From Kutzneria sp. CA-103260 (lineage in GTDB: Bacteria; Actinomycetota; Actinomycetes; Mycobacteriales; Pseudonocardiaceae), in contig NZ_CP073318.1 of the NCBI RefSeq assembly GCF_018263855.1, positions 7,936,001 through 8,000,000 of the forward strand: DNA of 64,000 nt, written 5' to 3'. The notes beneath the pieces are model-generated. The model did not search any database and was not told the DNA's origin. It was given only the letters and a program-made list of their open reading frames with translations. Positions 1-8,098 of this stretch are shown in pieces. The stretch's first letter is position 1. The number at the start of each line of letters is the position of its first letter. The position numbers were made by a program, and so were the translations under genes.

Positions 1-66
1 GCCTTCGAGCATCGGCTTCGGCCCCCCGCCGGCCGCTTCCCTTGGCTTCTCCAGGGCTGTGGTCAT
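1..66 (-). CDS. 5' end of a leftward gene, product unidentified (partial)
   Basis: An ATG at 66-64 opens a leftward frame of 22 codons running off the window, beginning MTTALEKPREAAGG. A GAGG sits about 9 nt upstream of the start on the minus strand. The frame is open to the edge and the gene diverges from the hydrolase at 225. The N-terminus is Pro/Gly-rich and non-diagnostic. A fatty-acid desaturase is possible because the shared upstream region carries palindromes of a kind found near such genes, but this is a guess. Confidence 0.45.
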   Translation of the reverse strand, partial: MTTALEKPREAAGGGPKPMLEG

Positions 67-117
67 ACCGTGCACCTCGCGGTCAGTTTAAATTGCTTGA
101 CTTAGGCGTACCTTGCC

Positions 118-148
118 TACGGAACCGTAACTTACGCCAGCGTAGGTT
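118..148. promoter_or_regulatory. Two adjoining palindromes in a divergent promoter region
   Basis: TACGG-AA-CCGTA (118-129) is a perfect hyphenated palindrome. It is followed directly by AACTTACGC-CA-GCGTAGGTT (129-148), arms matching at 8 of 9 positions. They lie between the leftward gene starting at 66 and the rightward hydrolase at 225, where a dimeric repressor (TetR type) could control both. No cognate regulator gene is visible in the window. Confidence 0.4.
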
Positions 149-224
149 GTACCGGCCGGGAATACCAGCCCGTGCGGCGACGTTGTCTTCATCTTCACAG
201 GATCGACAGGCGGTCAGCTTCTCC

Positions 225-1394
225 GTGCCATCACAAGGCGTACGCGGCAATCGGCCTCTCCGGTTCGCCCTGGTCACCATCCCGGTACTGCTGGTCATCG
301 CCGTGCTCGCGCTGCTCGGGATCGGCTGGTACTACAGCGACCAGCTGCTCGATCCGGCCCAGGCGCGACCCGGCTATCCGGACGTGTCGCTCGGTCCAAC
401 GACTGTCGGCGGTGTGAGTTCCATCGCACTGCGAAAAGCGGCCGACACCACAAACGCCGGCGAGTGGGCGGTGCTCTGGTCGGGCGGCTACGTCCAGGTC
501 GGCGAGGTGCTCTCGGACCGCGACGGCACGACCGTGCGCAAGCTGCTCAAGGGCCAGGCCCCGCCGGCCGGCACGCCGGTCCGGTTCAGCCCGCAGATGT
601 GGCCGGGCGACCCGAAGTCCGCGCTGGGGCTGGATTTCCAGCATGTGAACGTGCCGACGGAGCTCGGCCCGATGCCGGCCTGGCTCACTCCCGGCACCAC
701 CAACACCTGGGTGATCGCCATCCACGGTCGCGGCGGCACCCCGGAGGAGACGCTGCGGGCCATCCCGCCCCTGCACCAGCTGGGCCTGTCGGTGCTGTCC
801 ATCACCTATCGCAACGACAGCGGCGCGCCCCCGTCCCCCGACGGCTTCTTCCATCTGGGCGACTCCGAATGGCAGGACGTGGAGTCGGCCATGAAGTACG
901 CGACCGCCCACGGCGCCAGGCACACCGTGCTCTACGGCTGGTCGATGGGCGGCGCGATCGCCGAGCAGCTGCTGGCCCGGTCACCACTGGCCAGCCAGGT
1001 GGACGCCGTCGTGCTGGACGCGCCGGCGGTCAGCTGGGGCAAGACGTTGGTGTTGCAGGCCCAGAACCGCGGCCTGCCGCTGACCGGTCTGCTCACCTGG
1101 GACGCCGAGCTGGTCTCCGGCTGGCGGGCCGGCATCGACTTCGGCCGGATGGAGCTGATCGACTCCCCGCCCGCGCACCGGCCGCCCACGCTGCTGTTCC
1201 ACGGCTCGGCCGACGGCACTGTCCCCGTGCAGGCCTCCCGCGACCTGGCCGCCGCGGCGGGCCGGCTGGACTGGCCGCTGACCTACGTGGAGGTGCCGAA
1301 CGCCGAGCACACGGCCGCCTGGAACGTGGACCCGACGGGCTACGAAGGCCACCTCAGGGACTTCTTGGGCAGCCGCCCTGACCTGACGAGGTGA
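225..1394 (+). CDS. Membrane-anchored alpha/beta hydrolase
   Basis: Predicted serine hydrolase of 389 aa with one N-terminal membrane segment (about residues 13-35, after a short Arg-containing cytoplasmic tail), so the catalytic domain is probably extracytoplasmic. The nucleophile elbow GWSMGG places the catalytic serine near residue 240. An oxyanion-loop motif (IHGRGG), an acidic residue in a HGSADGTVP motif and a late His in NAEH complete the triad. The frame is open further upstream, but GTG 225 has an AGG-rich site 10-15 nt before it and puts the membrane segment at the usual distance. Substrate unknown. It is followed by tRNA-Gln. Confidence 0.8.
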   Translation: MPSQGVRGNRPLRFALVTIPVLLVIAVLALLGIGWYYSDQLLDPAQARPGYPDVSLGPTTVGGVSSIALRKAADTTNAGEWAVLWSGGYVQVGEVLSDRDGTTVRKLLKGQAPPAGTPVRFSPQMWPGDPKSALGLDFQHVNVPTELGPMPAWLTPGTTNTWVIAIHGRGGTPEETLRAIPPLHQLGLSVLSITYRNDSGAPPSPDGFFHLGDSEWQDVESAMKYATAHGARHTVLYGWSMGGAIAEQLLARSPLASQVDAVVLDAPAVSWGKTLVLQAQNRGLPLTGLLTWDAELVSGWRAGIDFGRMELIDSPPAHRPPTLLFHGSADGTVPVQASRDLAAAAGRLDWPLTYVEVPNAEHTAAWNVDPTGYEGHLRDFLGSRPDLTR

Positions 1395-1427
1395 GACGTG
1401 ACAACATGGGGGCAGGCAACAACCCGG

Positions 1428-1498
1428 TCCGCTGTGGTGTAACGGCAGCACCTTGGATTTTGGTTCCAATGGTTCAGGTTCGAATCCTGGCAGCGGAG
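1428..1498 (+). tRNA. tRNA-Gln (anticodon TTG)
   Basis: Cloverleaf read directly: acceptor arm TCCGCTG (1428-1434) pairs with CAGCGGA (1491-1497). The anticodon stem TTGGA/TCCAA encloses the loop TTTTGGT with anticodon TTG at 1460-1462. The T arm carries TTCGAAT. The discriminator is G at 1498 and CCA is not encoded. TTG reads CAA codons, which are rare in this high-GC genome. Confidence 0.95.
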
Positions 1499-1571
1499 CA
1501 TCGGTAAGGAGTCGAAGCTGCACGAGGACACGGTCGCTCAGCCTGAGGACAGCGCTCCGGCGCTGGCCGAG

Positions 1572-3239
1572 ATGTCGGACGCGTGGCTGGTCGGACGCGC
1601 CCGAGAGCTGGCGATGTCCTCCGGCGGCGACGTCGAGGGTCGGTCCGACGCGGCGGTGGCCGAGGCCGACCGCCTGCTGGCCGAGGCCCAGCGGCGCGGC
1701 GAGCCGCGCATGGTCGCCCAGGTGCTGCGGACCAGCTGCCTGGTCCGGCTGTCCGGCGCGCACCCCACCAACGAGACCGACCCGCTGCTCGACGAGATGG
1801 TCGCGCACACCCGCCGGCACGGCCTGACCGTGATGGAGGCGGGCGCGCACGCGCTGCGGGGCCGGCGGCTGTTCCTCGGCGGCTACGAGGACGAGGCGCT
1901 CACCTCGGCCGCGCGGGCGCTGGCCATCCTGGACGAGGACCTCACCCCGGACACCCTGATCGGCGTCCGGTCCTGGACCCGGCTGCTGTCCGCGGTGCTG
2001 GTCGACATCGGCCAGCTGCTCAGCCAGCTCGGCGTGTACGAGATCGCGGCCGGCGTGTTCAACCGGGCCGGCGCGGCCATCCGCGGCGACGGCGGCCCGT
2101 ACGAGATCGCCGAGCACATGATCAACCAGACCCGGCTGCTGCTGGGCTGGGGCCTGCGGCTGGAGCGGGTCGGCCAGTACGACAAGGCGGCCGAGAAGTT
2201 CCTCACCGCCTCGGCCATCGCCGCCGCGGCCGAGGTGCCGTGGCGCAACTCGCAGCCGACCCGGCTGTCCGAGGCGCCGGCCGCCGAGCAGCTGCCGGTG
2301 GTCGGGGCCGCGCACGCGCTGGCCCGGCCCGGCGCCGAGCACATCGACCGGCTGCGTGGGCTGACCGACCGGGCGGCCTCGCCCCGTGAACTGATCATGG
2401 TGTCGATCGCCCTCGCTCGCTGCCTCGAACGCGAGGAGCACTTCTCCGAGGCGATCCACGTGCTGGCCGGCGCGGCCGACCGGCTGCTGCACGACACCAC
2501 CGAGAACACCCTGCGGCTGTGCCTGATGCGGGAGTTCGCCCGACTGTCCGGTTCGGAGCAGACCGAGATCGGGGCCAACGCCCTGGAGCAGTACGCCACC
2601 GAGCTCGAACACGAGATGTGGCAGATGGGCGAGTCCAAGGTGACGAGCCTGCAGACCCGACGCGAGCACGAGCGGCTGTCCCGTGAGCACGGTGCGATCT
2701 CCCAGCAGGCGAAGCAGGACCCGCTGACCGGGCTGCCCAACCGCCGCGCGCTGGACGAGCGGCTGGAGGCCCTGGTGGCCGCGCCCGGCGACCAGCCGCT
2801 GGCCGTCGCGCTCGTCGACCTCGACGGGTTCAAGGGCGTGAACGACCGGGCCTCGCACGCCGAGGGCGACGACGTGCTGCGGGTGGTGGCCAGCACGCTG
2901 CGCAGCGCCGTCCGCGGCGACGACATGGTCGCCCGCTACGGCGGCGACGAGTTCGTGGTGCTGCTGCCCGGCGCCCCGCTCAGCGCGGCCGAGGCGGCGC
3001 TGAGCCGGGCCGTGGACGCGGTCGCCCGGCTGCCCATGGACCTGTCCCGCGGTGTGACGTTGTCGATCGGCGTCATCGCGCTCCGTCCACAGGAGAGCGC
3101 CGCCCAGGCGCTGGCCCGGGCCGACGCGGCCATGTACCTGGCCAAGCGCGACGGCGGCAACGGCGTCGCGGCCGTGGCCGGGGACGCTGTGAGCGAGCCC
3201 AACAGCCGGTCGGCCGTGGCGGTGGATGGCGCACCGTAG
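1572..3239 (+). CDS. Diguanylate cyclase with N-terminal TPR-like region
   Basis: Predicted cytoplasmic enzyme (555 aa) making cyclic di-GMP from two GTP. Residues 1 to about 350 are an Ala/Leu-rich helical array resembling TPR repeats. A short linker leads into a C-terminal GGDEF domain (about 380-545). The active site reads YGGDEF (GGDEF at about 457-461). An RGDD exactly five residues before it matches the RxxD allosteric I-site, so product inhibition is expected. No membrane segment is seen, so the TPR part is the likely input. ATG 1572 is used; a CTG at 1518 with AAGGA ahead of it is an alternative. The gene starts 73 bp after tRNA-Gln. Confidence 0.9.
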   Translation: MSDAWLVGRARELAMSSGGDVEGRSDAAVAEADRLLAEAQRRGEPRMVAQVLRTSCLVRLSGAHPTNETDPLLDEMVAHTRRHGLTVMEAGAHALRGRRLFLGGYEDEALTSAARALAILDEDLTPDTLIGVRSWTRLLSAVLVDIGQLLSQLGVYEIAAGVFNRAGAAIRGDGGPYEIAEHMINQTRLLLGWGLRLERVGQYDKAAEKFLTASAIAAAAEVPWRNSQPTRLSEAPAAEQLPVVGAAHALARPGAEHIDRLRGLTDRAASPRELIMVSIALARCLEREEHFSEAIHVLAGAADRLLHDTTENTLRLCLMREFARLSGSEQTEIGANALEQYATELEHEMWQMGESKVTSLQTRREHERLSREHGAISQQAKQDPLTGLPNRRALDERLEALVAAPGDQPLAVALVDLDGFKGVNDRASHAEGDDVLRVVASTLRSAVRGDDMVARYGGDEFVVLLPGAPLSAAEAALSRAVDAVARLPMDLSRGVTLSIGVIALRPQESAAQALARADAAMYLAKRDGGNGVAAVAGDAVSEPNSRSAVAVDGAP

Positions 3240-3281
3240 GATCGTCGTCATCCAAGGCGTCGACTCCTAGGGAGCAGGTCC

Positions 3282-4760
3282 ATGCCTCAGGGCGGACAGG
3301 TCAGCACCATCGTGCTCGCAGCGGGTGAGGGCACCCGGATGCGGTCGGCGACACCGAAGGTGCTGCACCGGATCGCCGGCCGAGCCCTCGTCGAGCACGC
3401 GGTGCGCGCCGCCGTCGGCGTGGACCCGGACCACCTGGTGGTTGTCGTCGGGCACGGCCGGCAGGCGGTCGCCGAGCACCTGGACGGGCTGTCCGGGGAC
3501 ATCGACCGCAAGATCACCGTTGCCGTCCAGGAGGAACAGCGCGGCACCGGGCACGCCGTCGGCTGCGCCCTGGCCGCGCTGCCCGAGGTCGAGACCGGCA
3601 CCACCGTCGTCACCTACGGCGACGTGCCGCTGCTGGACGGCGAGACGCTCGGCCAGCTGCTGGCCGAGCACCACTCGGCCGGCAACGCCGTGACGGTGCT
3701 CACCGCCGTGGTGCCCGAGCCGCACGGCTATGGCCGGATCCTGCGCGACAGCGACGGCAACGTGCTGGAGATCGTCGAGCAGAAGGACGCCACTCCCGAG
3801 CAGGCGGCCATCACCGAGATCAACTCGGGTATCTACGTCTTCGACACCGCCGTGCTGCGCGACGGCCTGTCCCGACTGACCACCGACAACGCCCAGGGCG
3901 AGCTGTACCTGACCGACGTGCTGGCCATCGCCCGCCGCGACGGGCGGCCGGTCGGCGCGCTCATCTGCGCCGACGAGTGGCTGGTCGAGGGGGTCAACGA
4001 CCGCGTGCAGCTGGCCCGGCTCGGCGCCGAGTTCAACCGGCGGCTGGTCGAGAACTGGATGCGAGCCGGCGTCACGATGATCGATCCGGGCAGCGTCTGG
4101 CTGGACGCCGACGTCGCGCTGGCCCGGGACGTGCTCATCGAGCCGAACGTGCAGCTGCGAGCCGGCACCGCGGTGTACGAGGGCGCGGTCATCGGCCCGG
4201 ACACCACGCTGAGCAACTGCGTGGTCGGCGCGGGCGCGAAGGTCATCCGCACGCACGGCTCGGACTCCGAGATCGGCGAGCGGGCCAGCGTCGGCCCCTT
4301 CGCCTACCTGCGGCCCGGCGCCAAGCTGGGCACCGCCGGCAAGATCGGCACGTTCGTCGAGGTGAAGAACTCCGAGATCGGGGACGGCAGCAAGGTGCCG
4401 CACCTGACCTACGTGGGCGACGCCACCATCGGCGAGCAGTCCAACATCGGCGCGGCCTCGGTGTTCGTCAACTACGACGGCGTCCGCAAGCACCGGACCG
4501 TGATCGGTTCGCACGCGCGCACCGGATCGGACACGATGTTCATCGCCCCCGTGACCGTCGGGGACGGCGCGTACACCGCGGCCGGCTCGGTGATCACCCG
4601 CGACGTGCCGCCCGGCGCGCTCGCGGTGGCACGGGCGCAGCAGCGCAACGTCGAGGGCTGGGTCACCCGACGTCGCGAAGGCACCCCGGCGGCCGAGGCC
4701 GCCACCAAGGCACTCGCCGCCCAGCAGGACGGTGGGACACCCGACCCGAAGGAGCAGTGA
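3282..4760 (+). CDS. glmU: Bifunctional UDP-GlcNAc pyrophosphorylase / GlcN-1-P acetyltransferase
   Basis: Makes UDP-N-acetylglucosamine, the peptidoglycan precursor, by acetylating glucosamine-1-phosphate and then transferring UMP. The N-terminal nucleotidyltransferase domain starts with the signature LAAGEGTRM followed by a conserved K (TPK). The C-terminal part is a left-handed beta helix with hexapeptide repeats and the acetyltransferase signatures KNSEIG and VNYDG. The length of 492 aa is typical for actinobacteria, with a disordered tail. ATG 3282 follows a GGGAG site. The stop lies 2 nt before prs, so the two are co-transcribed, the usual actinobacterial order. Confidence 0.97.
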   Translation: MPQGGQVSTIVLAAGEGTRMRSATPKVLHRIAGRALVEHAVRAAVGVDPDHLVVVVGHGRQAVAEHLDGLSGDIDRKITVAVQEEQRGTGHAVGCALAALPEVETGTTVVTYGDVPLLDGETLGQLLAEHHSAGNAVTVLTAVVPEPHGYGRILRDSDGNVLEIVEQKDATPEQAAITEINSGIYVFDTAVLRDGLSRLTTDNAQGELYLTDVLAIARRDGRPVGALICADEWLVEGVNDRVQLARLGAEFNRRLVENWMRAGVTMIDPGSVWLDADVALARDVLIEPNVQLRAGTAVYEGAVIGPDTTLSNCVVGAGAKVIRTHGSDSEIGERASVGPFAYLRPGAKLGTAGKIGTFVEVKNSEIGDGSKVPHLTYVGDATIGEQSNIGAASVFVNYDGVRKHRTVIGSHARTGSDTMFIAPVTVGDGAYTAAGSVITRDVPPGALAVARAQQRNVEGWVTRRREGTPAAEAATKALAAQQDGGTPDPKEQ

Positions 4761-4762
4761 CC

Positions 4763-5743
4763 GTGGCCTCCATCTCCGGAACTCCGAAGAAGAGCCTGAT
4801 GCTCTTCAGCGGCCGCGCCCATCCGGAGCTCGCCGAGGAGGTCGCGAAGTACCTCGACATCTCGGTGGTGCCGCAGGCCGCGTACGAGTTCGCGAACGGC
4901 GAGATCTTCGTGCGGTTCGAGGAGTCGGTCCGCGGCTGCGACGCCTTCGTCATCCAGTGCCACAGCGCGCCCATCAACCAGTGGGTGATGGAACAGCTGA
5001 TCATGGTGGACGCCCTGAAGCGGGCCAGCGCCAAGCGCATCACCGTGATCATGCCGTTCTACCCGTACGCGCGGCAGGACAAGAAGCACCGCGGCCGCGA
5101 GCCGATCTCGGCCCGGCTGATCGCCGACCTGTTCAAGACCGCCGGCGCCGACCGGATCATGACCGTCGACCTGCACACCGCCCAGATCCAGGGCTTCTTC
5201 GACGGGCCGGTCGACCACCTGTGGGCGATGGCCCTGCTGGCCGAGCACGTGCGCGACAAGTACGGCAGCGAGCCGCTGACCGTCGTCTCGCCGGACTCGG
5301 GCCGCACCAAGCTGGCCGAGAAGTGGGCCGACATGCTGGACGGCTGCCCGATCGCGTTCATCCACAAGACCCGGGACCCGCTCAAGCCCAACGAGGTCGT
5401 GGCCAACCGGGTCGTCGGCGAGGTGCGCGACCGGATGTGCGTGGTCATCGACGACATGGTCGACACCGGCGGCACCATCGTGAAGGCGGTCGAGCAGCTG
5501 GTCGAGGCCGGGGCCAAGGGCGTCATCGTGGCCGCCACCCACGGCGTGCTGTCCGGGCCGGCGGTGGAGCGCCTGCAGAACAGCAGCGCCAAGGAGGTCG
5601 TGCTGACCAACACGCTGCCCATCACCAAGGACAAGCAGTTCGACAAGCTGACCGTGCTGTCCATCGCCCCGCTGCTGGCCCAGGCCATCCAGCAGGTCTT
5701 CGAGGACGGTTCGGTGACGAGCCTGTTCGACGGGAACGCCTGA
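4763..5743 (+). CDS. prs: Ribose-phosphate pyrophosphokinase
   Basis: Makes PRPP from ribose-5-phosphate and ATP for purine, pyrimidine, His and Trp synthesis. 326 aa, full length. Visible motifs are FANGE near the N-terminus, the ATP/Mg segment PYARQDKKHRGREPIS, and the PRPP-binding loop VVIDDMVDTGGT (about 226-237). GTG 4763 is chosen because AAGGAG lies at the right spacing and overlaps the end of glmU; this also matches the family's usual N-terminus. A strong hairpin follows at 5819. Confidence 0.97.
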   Translation: MASISGTPKKSLMLFSGRAHPELAEEVAKYLDISVVPQAAYEFANGEIFVRFEESVRGCDAFVIQCHSAPINQWVMEQLIMVDALKRASAKRITVIMPFYPYARQDKKHRGREPISARLIADLFKTAGADRIMTVDLHTAQIQGFFDGPVDHLWAMALLAEHVRDKYGSEPLTVVSPDSGRTKLAEKWADMLDGCPIAFIHKTRDPLKPNEVVANRVVGEVRDRMCVVIDDMVDTGGTIVKAVEQLVEAGAKGVIVAATHGVLSGPAVERLQNSSAKEVVLTNTLPITKDKQFDKLTVLSIAPLLAQAIQQVFEDGSVTSLFDGNA

Positions 5744-5818
5744 GAGCCGGCCAGGGAAGGCACCGGCCCCCGAGGGGCCGAGCCCCGCGCGGCACGCGCG
5801 GCGTAAGCACAGTAAAGT

Positions 5819-5851
5819 GGGGGCCGATTCGTCTTGTGCGAATCGGCCCCC
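5819..5851. terminator. 13-bp perfect hairpin between prs and rplY
   Basis: GGGGGCCGATTCG (5819-5831) and CGAATCGGCCCCC (5839-5851) form a perfect stem with the loop TCTTGTG. CAGT (5810-5813) and ACTG (5855-5858) can extend it with bulges. It lies 75 nt after the prs stop and about 160 nt before rplY. There is no U-tract, so it may be a GC-rich terminator or part of the rplY leader. Confidence 0.6.
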
Positions 5852-6008
5852 TACACTGTATTGGTTGCCTCGGCGAGGGTCGTCCTCGTGGCTCCGTGAT
5901 CGACGCGGCGGCTTGGTTGCCGCGCGCTGTTCATGGGTCCGCGCCGCTCCCCGCCGCCGCAGGCCGCTTCCTCACCCCGATCCTGAGAGCTACAAGGAGT
6001 ACCCCACC

Positions 6009-6608
6009 GTGTCCGAGGTACGTCTCGCCGCCGAATCTCGCACCGAGTTCGGCAAGGGCGCGGCCCGCCGCACCCGTCGTTCCGGCAAGATCCCCGCCGT
6101 CCTCTACGGCCACGGTTCGGACCCGAAGCACCTGGCGCTGCCGGCGCTGGAGTTCGCCCGCGTGGTCCGTGAGCACGGCACCAACGCCGTGCTGTCGCTG
6201 GAGCTCAACGGCGGCAACGAGCTGGCGCTGACCAAGACCGTCACCACGCACCCGATCAAGAACTACATCGAGCACGTGGACCTGCTGCTGGTGCAGCGGG
6301 GCGAGAAGGTCACCATCGACGTGCCGGTCGTGCTGGTCGGCGACGCCGCCCCGGCCACCCTGGTCACCCAGGAGCTGTCGACCATCCAGGTCGAGGCCGA
6401 CGCCCTGAACCTGCCCGAGAACGTCGAGGTCTCGATCGCGGGCGTGCAGGCCGGCACCCAGATCCACGCCTCCGACATCGTGCTGCCCGCCGGCGCCTCC
6501 CTGGTCAGCGACGGCGAGGCGCTGATCGCCGCGATCAACGCCGCCCCGACCGCCGCCCAGCTGGACGGCGCCGAGGGCGAGGCCGCCGCGGCCGACGACG
6601 AGAGCTGA
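6009..6608 (+). CDS. rplY: Large ribosomal subunit protein bL25 (long CTC form)
   Basis: 5S-rRNA-binding ribosomal protein, 199 aa. This is the long CTC-type version with an N-terminal 5S-binding domain (start SEVRLAAESRTEFGKGAARR) and a C-terminal beta domain plus an acidic Ala/Glu tail. GTG 6009 has AAGGAG 9 nt upstream and gives the canonical N-terminus. A 265-nt leader with the 5819 hairpin precedes it. The order prs-rplY-pth is conserved in actinobacteria. A strong terminator at 6631 follows. Confidence 0.95.
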   Translation: MSEVRLAAESRTEFGKGAARRTRRSGKIPAVLYGHGSDPKHLALPALEFARVVREHGTNAVLSLELNGGNELALTKTVTTHPIKNYIEHVDLLLVQRGEKVTIDVPVVLVGDAAPATLVTQELSTIQVEADALNLPENVEVSIAGVQAGTQIHASDIVLPAGASLVSDGEALIAAINAAPTAAQLDGAEGEAAAADDES

Positions 6609-6630
6609 GCCATCACGGCAGAGCACCGCG

Positions 6631-6669
6631 ACGGCGCCCAGCCCCCTAGCCACGGGGGCCGGGCGCCGT
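6631..6669 (+). terminator. Terminator after rplY
   Basis: ACGGCGCCC(A)GCCCCC pairs with GGGGGC(C)GGGCGCCGT, giving a 15-bp stem with one A/C mismatch and the loop TAGCCAC. It begins 22 nt after the rplY stop and ends 17 nt before the next start. Confidence 0.75.
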
Positions 6670-6686
6670 TCCCGCGTTCGGGGCCG

Positions 6687-7193
6687 ATGCCGCCGCCCAC
6701 CCTCACGCCGACCGAGGTGCGGACCGTGCGGTTCGAGCGGGGGCCCGGCTACGACGTGGACGAGGTGGACGCTTTCCTGGCCCAGGTCGCGCAGGCGCTG
6801 GCCGGCCGGGGCACGCTGACCGCCGACCAGGTCCGGGACGTGGTCTTCGCCTCCCGCAAGCACGGCTACTGCCCTCGCGATGTGGACGCCTTCCTGGAGC
6901 GGGTGTGGCGGCAGCTGAGCACCGGCCGGATCGCCGCGACCCGGCTGCGGTCCGGGGCCGTGCTGCTGGCCGTTCGGCTGCCGAAGGCCGCTCACGGCTA
7001 CGATCCGGGCGAGGTCGACGCGTTCATTGGGCGGGCCGCCGCCACCCTGGACGGGCGGGGCACGATGACCGCGTCCGAGGTGTTCCACACCAGGTTCACC
7101 GGCACCACCGGGCTGCGTCGGGGCTACCGGGTGGCCGCCGTGGACGCCCTGTTGGACGAGTTGGAGCAGGAGTTGCGCTCTCGTGGACGGTAG
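6687..7193 (+). CDS. DivIVA-domain protein with four tandem repeats
   Basis: A 168-aa cytoplasmic protein of four copies of a DivIVA-like motif: a VRF-type lead, then GYxxxEVDAFL and a short helix. Copies read GYDVDEVDAFL, GYCPRDVDAFL, GYDPGEVDAFI and a diverged GYRVAAVDALL. This is the N-terminal membrane-curvature/interaction motif of DivIVA/Wag31, without the long coiled coil that follows in Wag31. A role in polar growth or septum organisation is inferred only. The 3' end overlaps the GTG start of pth by 11 bp, suggesting translational coupling. Confidence 0.75.
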   Translation: MPPPTLTPTEVRTVRFERGPGYDVDEVDAFLAQVAQALAGRGTLTADQVRDVVFASRKHGYCPRDVDAFLERVWRQLSTGRIAATRLRSGAVLLAVRLPKAAHGYDPGEVDAFIGRAAATLDGRGTMTASEVFHTRFTGTTGLRRGYRVAAVDALLDELEQELRSRGR

Positions 7194-7755
7194 CGAGGTC
7201 GTTCTTGTCGTCGGGCTGGGCAATCCCGGTCCGCAGTACGCCGGCAACCGGCACAACATCGGCTTCCTGGTCGCCGACGAGCTGGCCGCCCGGGTCGGCG
7301 GCAAGTTCAAGGCGCACAAGAGCGGCGCCGAGGTCGTCGAGGGCCGCCTGTCCGGCCGCCGGGTGGTGCTGGCCAAGCCCCGGTCGTTCATGAACCTCTC
7401 CGGCGGGCCCACCGTCGCCGCCGCCCGCTTCTACAAGGTCGCCCCGGCCGACGTCATCGTCGTGCACGACGAGCTCGACCTGCCCTTCACCACCCTGCGC
7501 CTCAAGCTCGGCGGCGGCGACAACGGGCACAACGGGCTGCGCTCCATCACCAAGTCCCTGGGTACCAAGGACTACCTGCGGGTCCGCTTCGGCATCGACC
7601 GCCCGCCGGGCCGCCAGGACCCCGCCGACTACGTGCTCAAGGACTTCGGCACCGTCGAGCGCAAGGAACTGCCCTTCGCCATCGACCGCGCGGCCGACGC
7701 CGTCGAAGCCCTCATCGGCAAGGGCCTGGAAGCCGCCCAGAACGCCTACCACTGA
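7183..7755 (+). CDS. pth: Peptidyl-tRNA hydrolase
   Basis: Releases tRNA from peptidyl-tRNA dropped by stalled ribosomes. 190 aa. Conserved residues are visible: GLGNPG near the N-terminus, catalytic His 24 in NRHNIGF, Asn in FMNLSG, Asp in HDELD, and GHNGLRS. GTG 7183 lies inside the end of the upstream DivIVA-repeat gene. Another DivIVA-domain gene follows. Confidence 0.96.
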   Translation: MDGSEVVLVVGLGNPGPQYAGNRHNIGFLVADELAARVGGKFKAHKSGAEVVEGRLSGRRVVLAKPRSFMNLSGGPTVAAARFYKVAPADVIVVHDELDLPFTTLRLKLGGGDNGHNGLRSITKSLGTKDYLRVRFGIDRPPGRQDPADYVLKDFGTVERKELPFAIDRAADAVEALIGKGLEAAQNAYH

Positions 7756-7796
7756 TCAACAGGCGGATTCCCCCGGCCGTGGGTACCGTCCGTGCC

Positions 7797-8045
7797 ATGA
7801 CCCCCGAGGACGTCCGCGACGTCACGTTCAGCCGGGCGCTGCTGAGCAAGAACTCCTACGACGAGGCCGCGGTCGACGCCTTCCTCGACCGCATCGAGGC
7901 CACCCTGCGCGGCGAGGACACCCTCACCCCCGACGACGTCCGCGCCGCCTACTTCCCCCACCCCGGCGTCGGCCGCCGCGGGTACACGAAGGACGAAGTG
8001 GACGAGTTCCTCGACAAGGTGATGGCCGCCCTGGACGCCCGGTAA
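7797..8045 (+). CDS. Small DivIVA-domain protein with two repeats
   Basis: An 82-aa protein (ATG 7797; an in-frame GTG at 7779 would add six residues) with two motif copies, SYDEAAVDAFLDRI and GYTKDEVDEFLDKV, each preceded by a VRDVTF/VRAAYF lead. It has the same architecture as the four-repeat gene before pth, so the two are probably paralogues. No coiled-coil extension and no membrane segment. Confidence 0.72.
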   Translation: MTPEDVRDVTFSRALLSKNSYDEAAVDAFLDRIEATLRGEDTLTPDDVRAAYFPHPGVGRRGYTKDEVDEFLDKVMAALDAR

Positions 8046-8058
8046 CACCGCCGCGATA

Positions 8059-8079
8059 TGTAGATCGTCACGACCTACA
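8059..8079. promoter_or_regulatory. Inverted repeat upstream of a secreted-protein gene
   Basis: TGTAGATCGT-C-ACGACCTACA: arms match at 9 of 10 positions around a single base. It ends 19 bp before the start at 8099 and could be an operator. No known consensus assigned. Confidence 0.35.
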
Positions 8080-8098
8080 ACAGCAGGGGGAAGGTCTC

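Noticed and set aside
83..298. Leftward 71-aa frame beneath the hydrolase start
   Set aside because: It lies in DNA with promoter palindromes, has no ribosome site and resembles nothing; it is a shadow of the region upstream of the hydrolase.
981..3251. Very long leftward frame opposite the hydrolase and cyclase
   Set aside because: High-GC antisense frames stay open by chance. The plus-strand genes have clear family motifs and the antisense product is a His/Gly/Arg-rich sequence without motifs.
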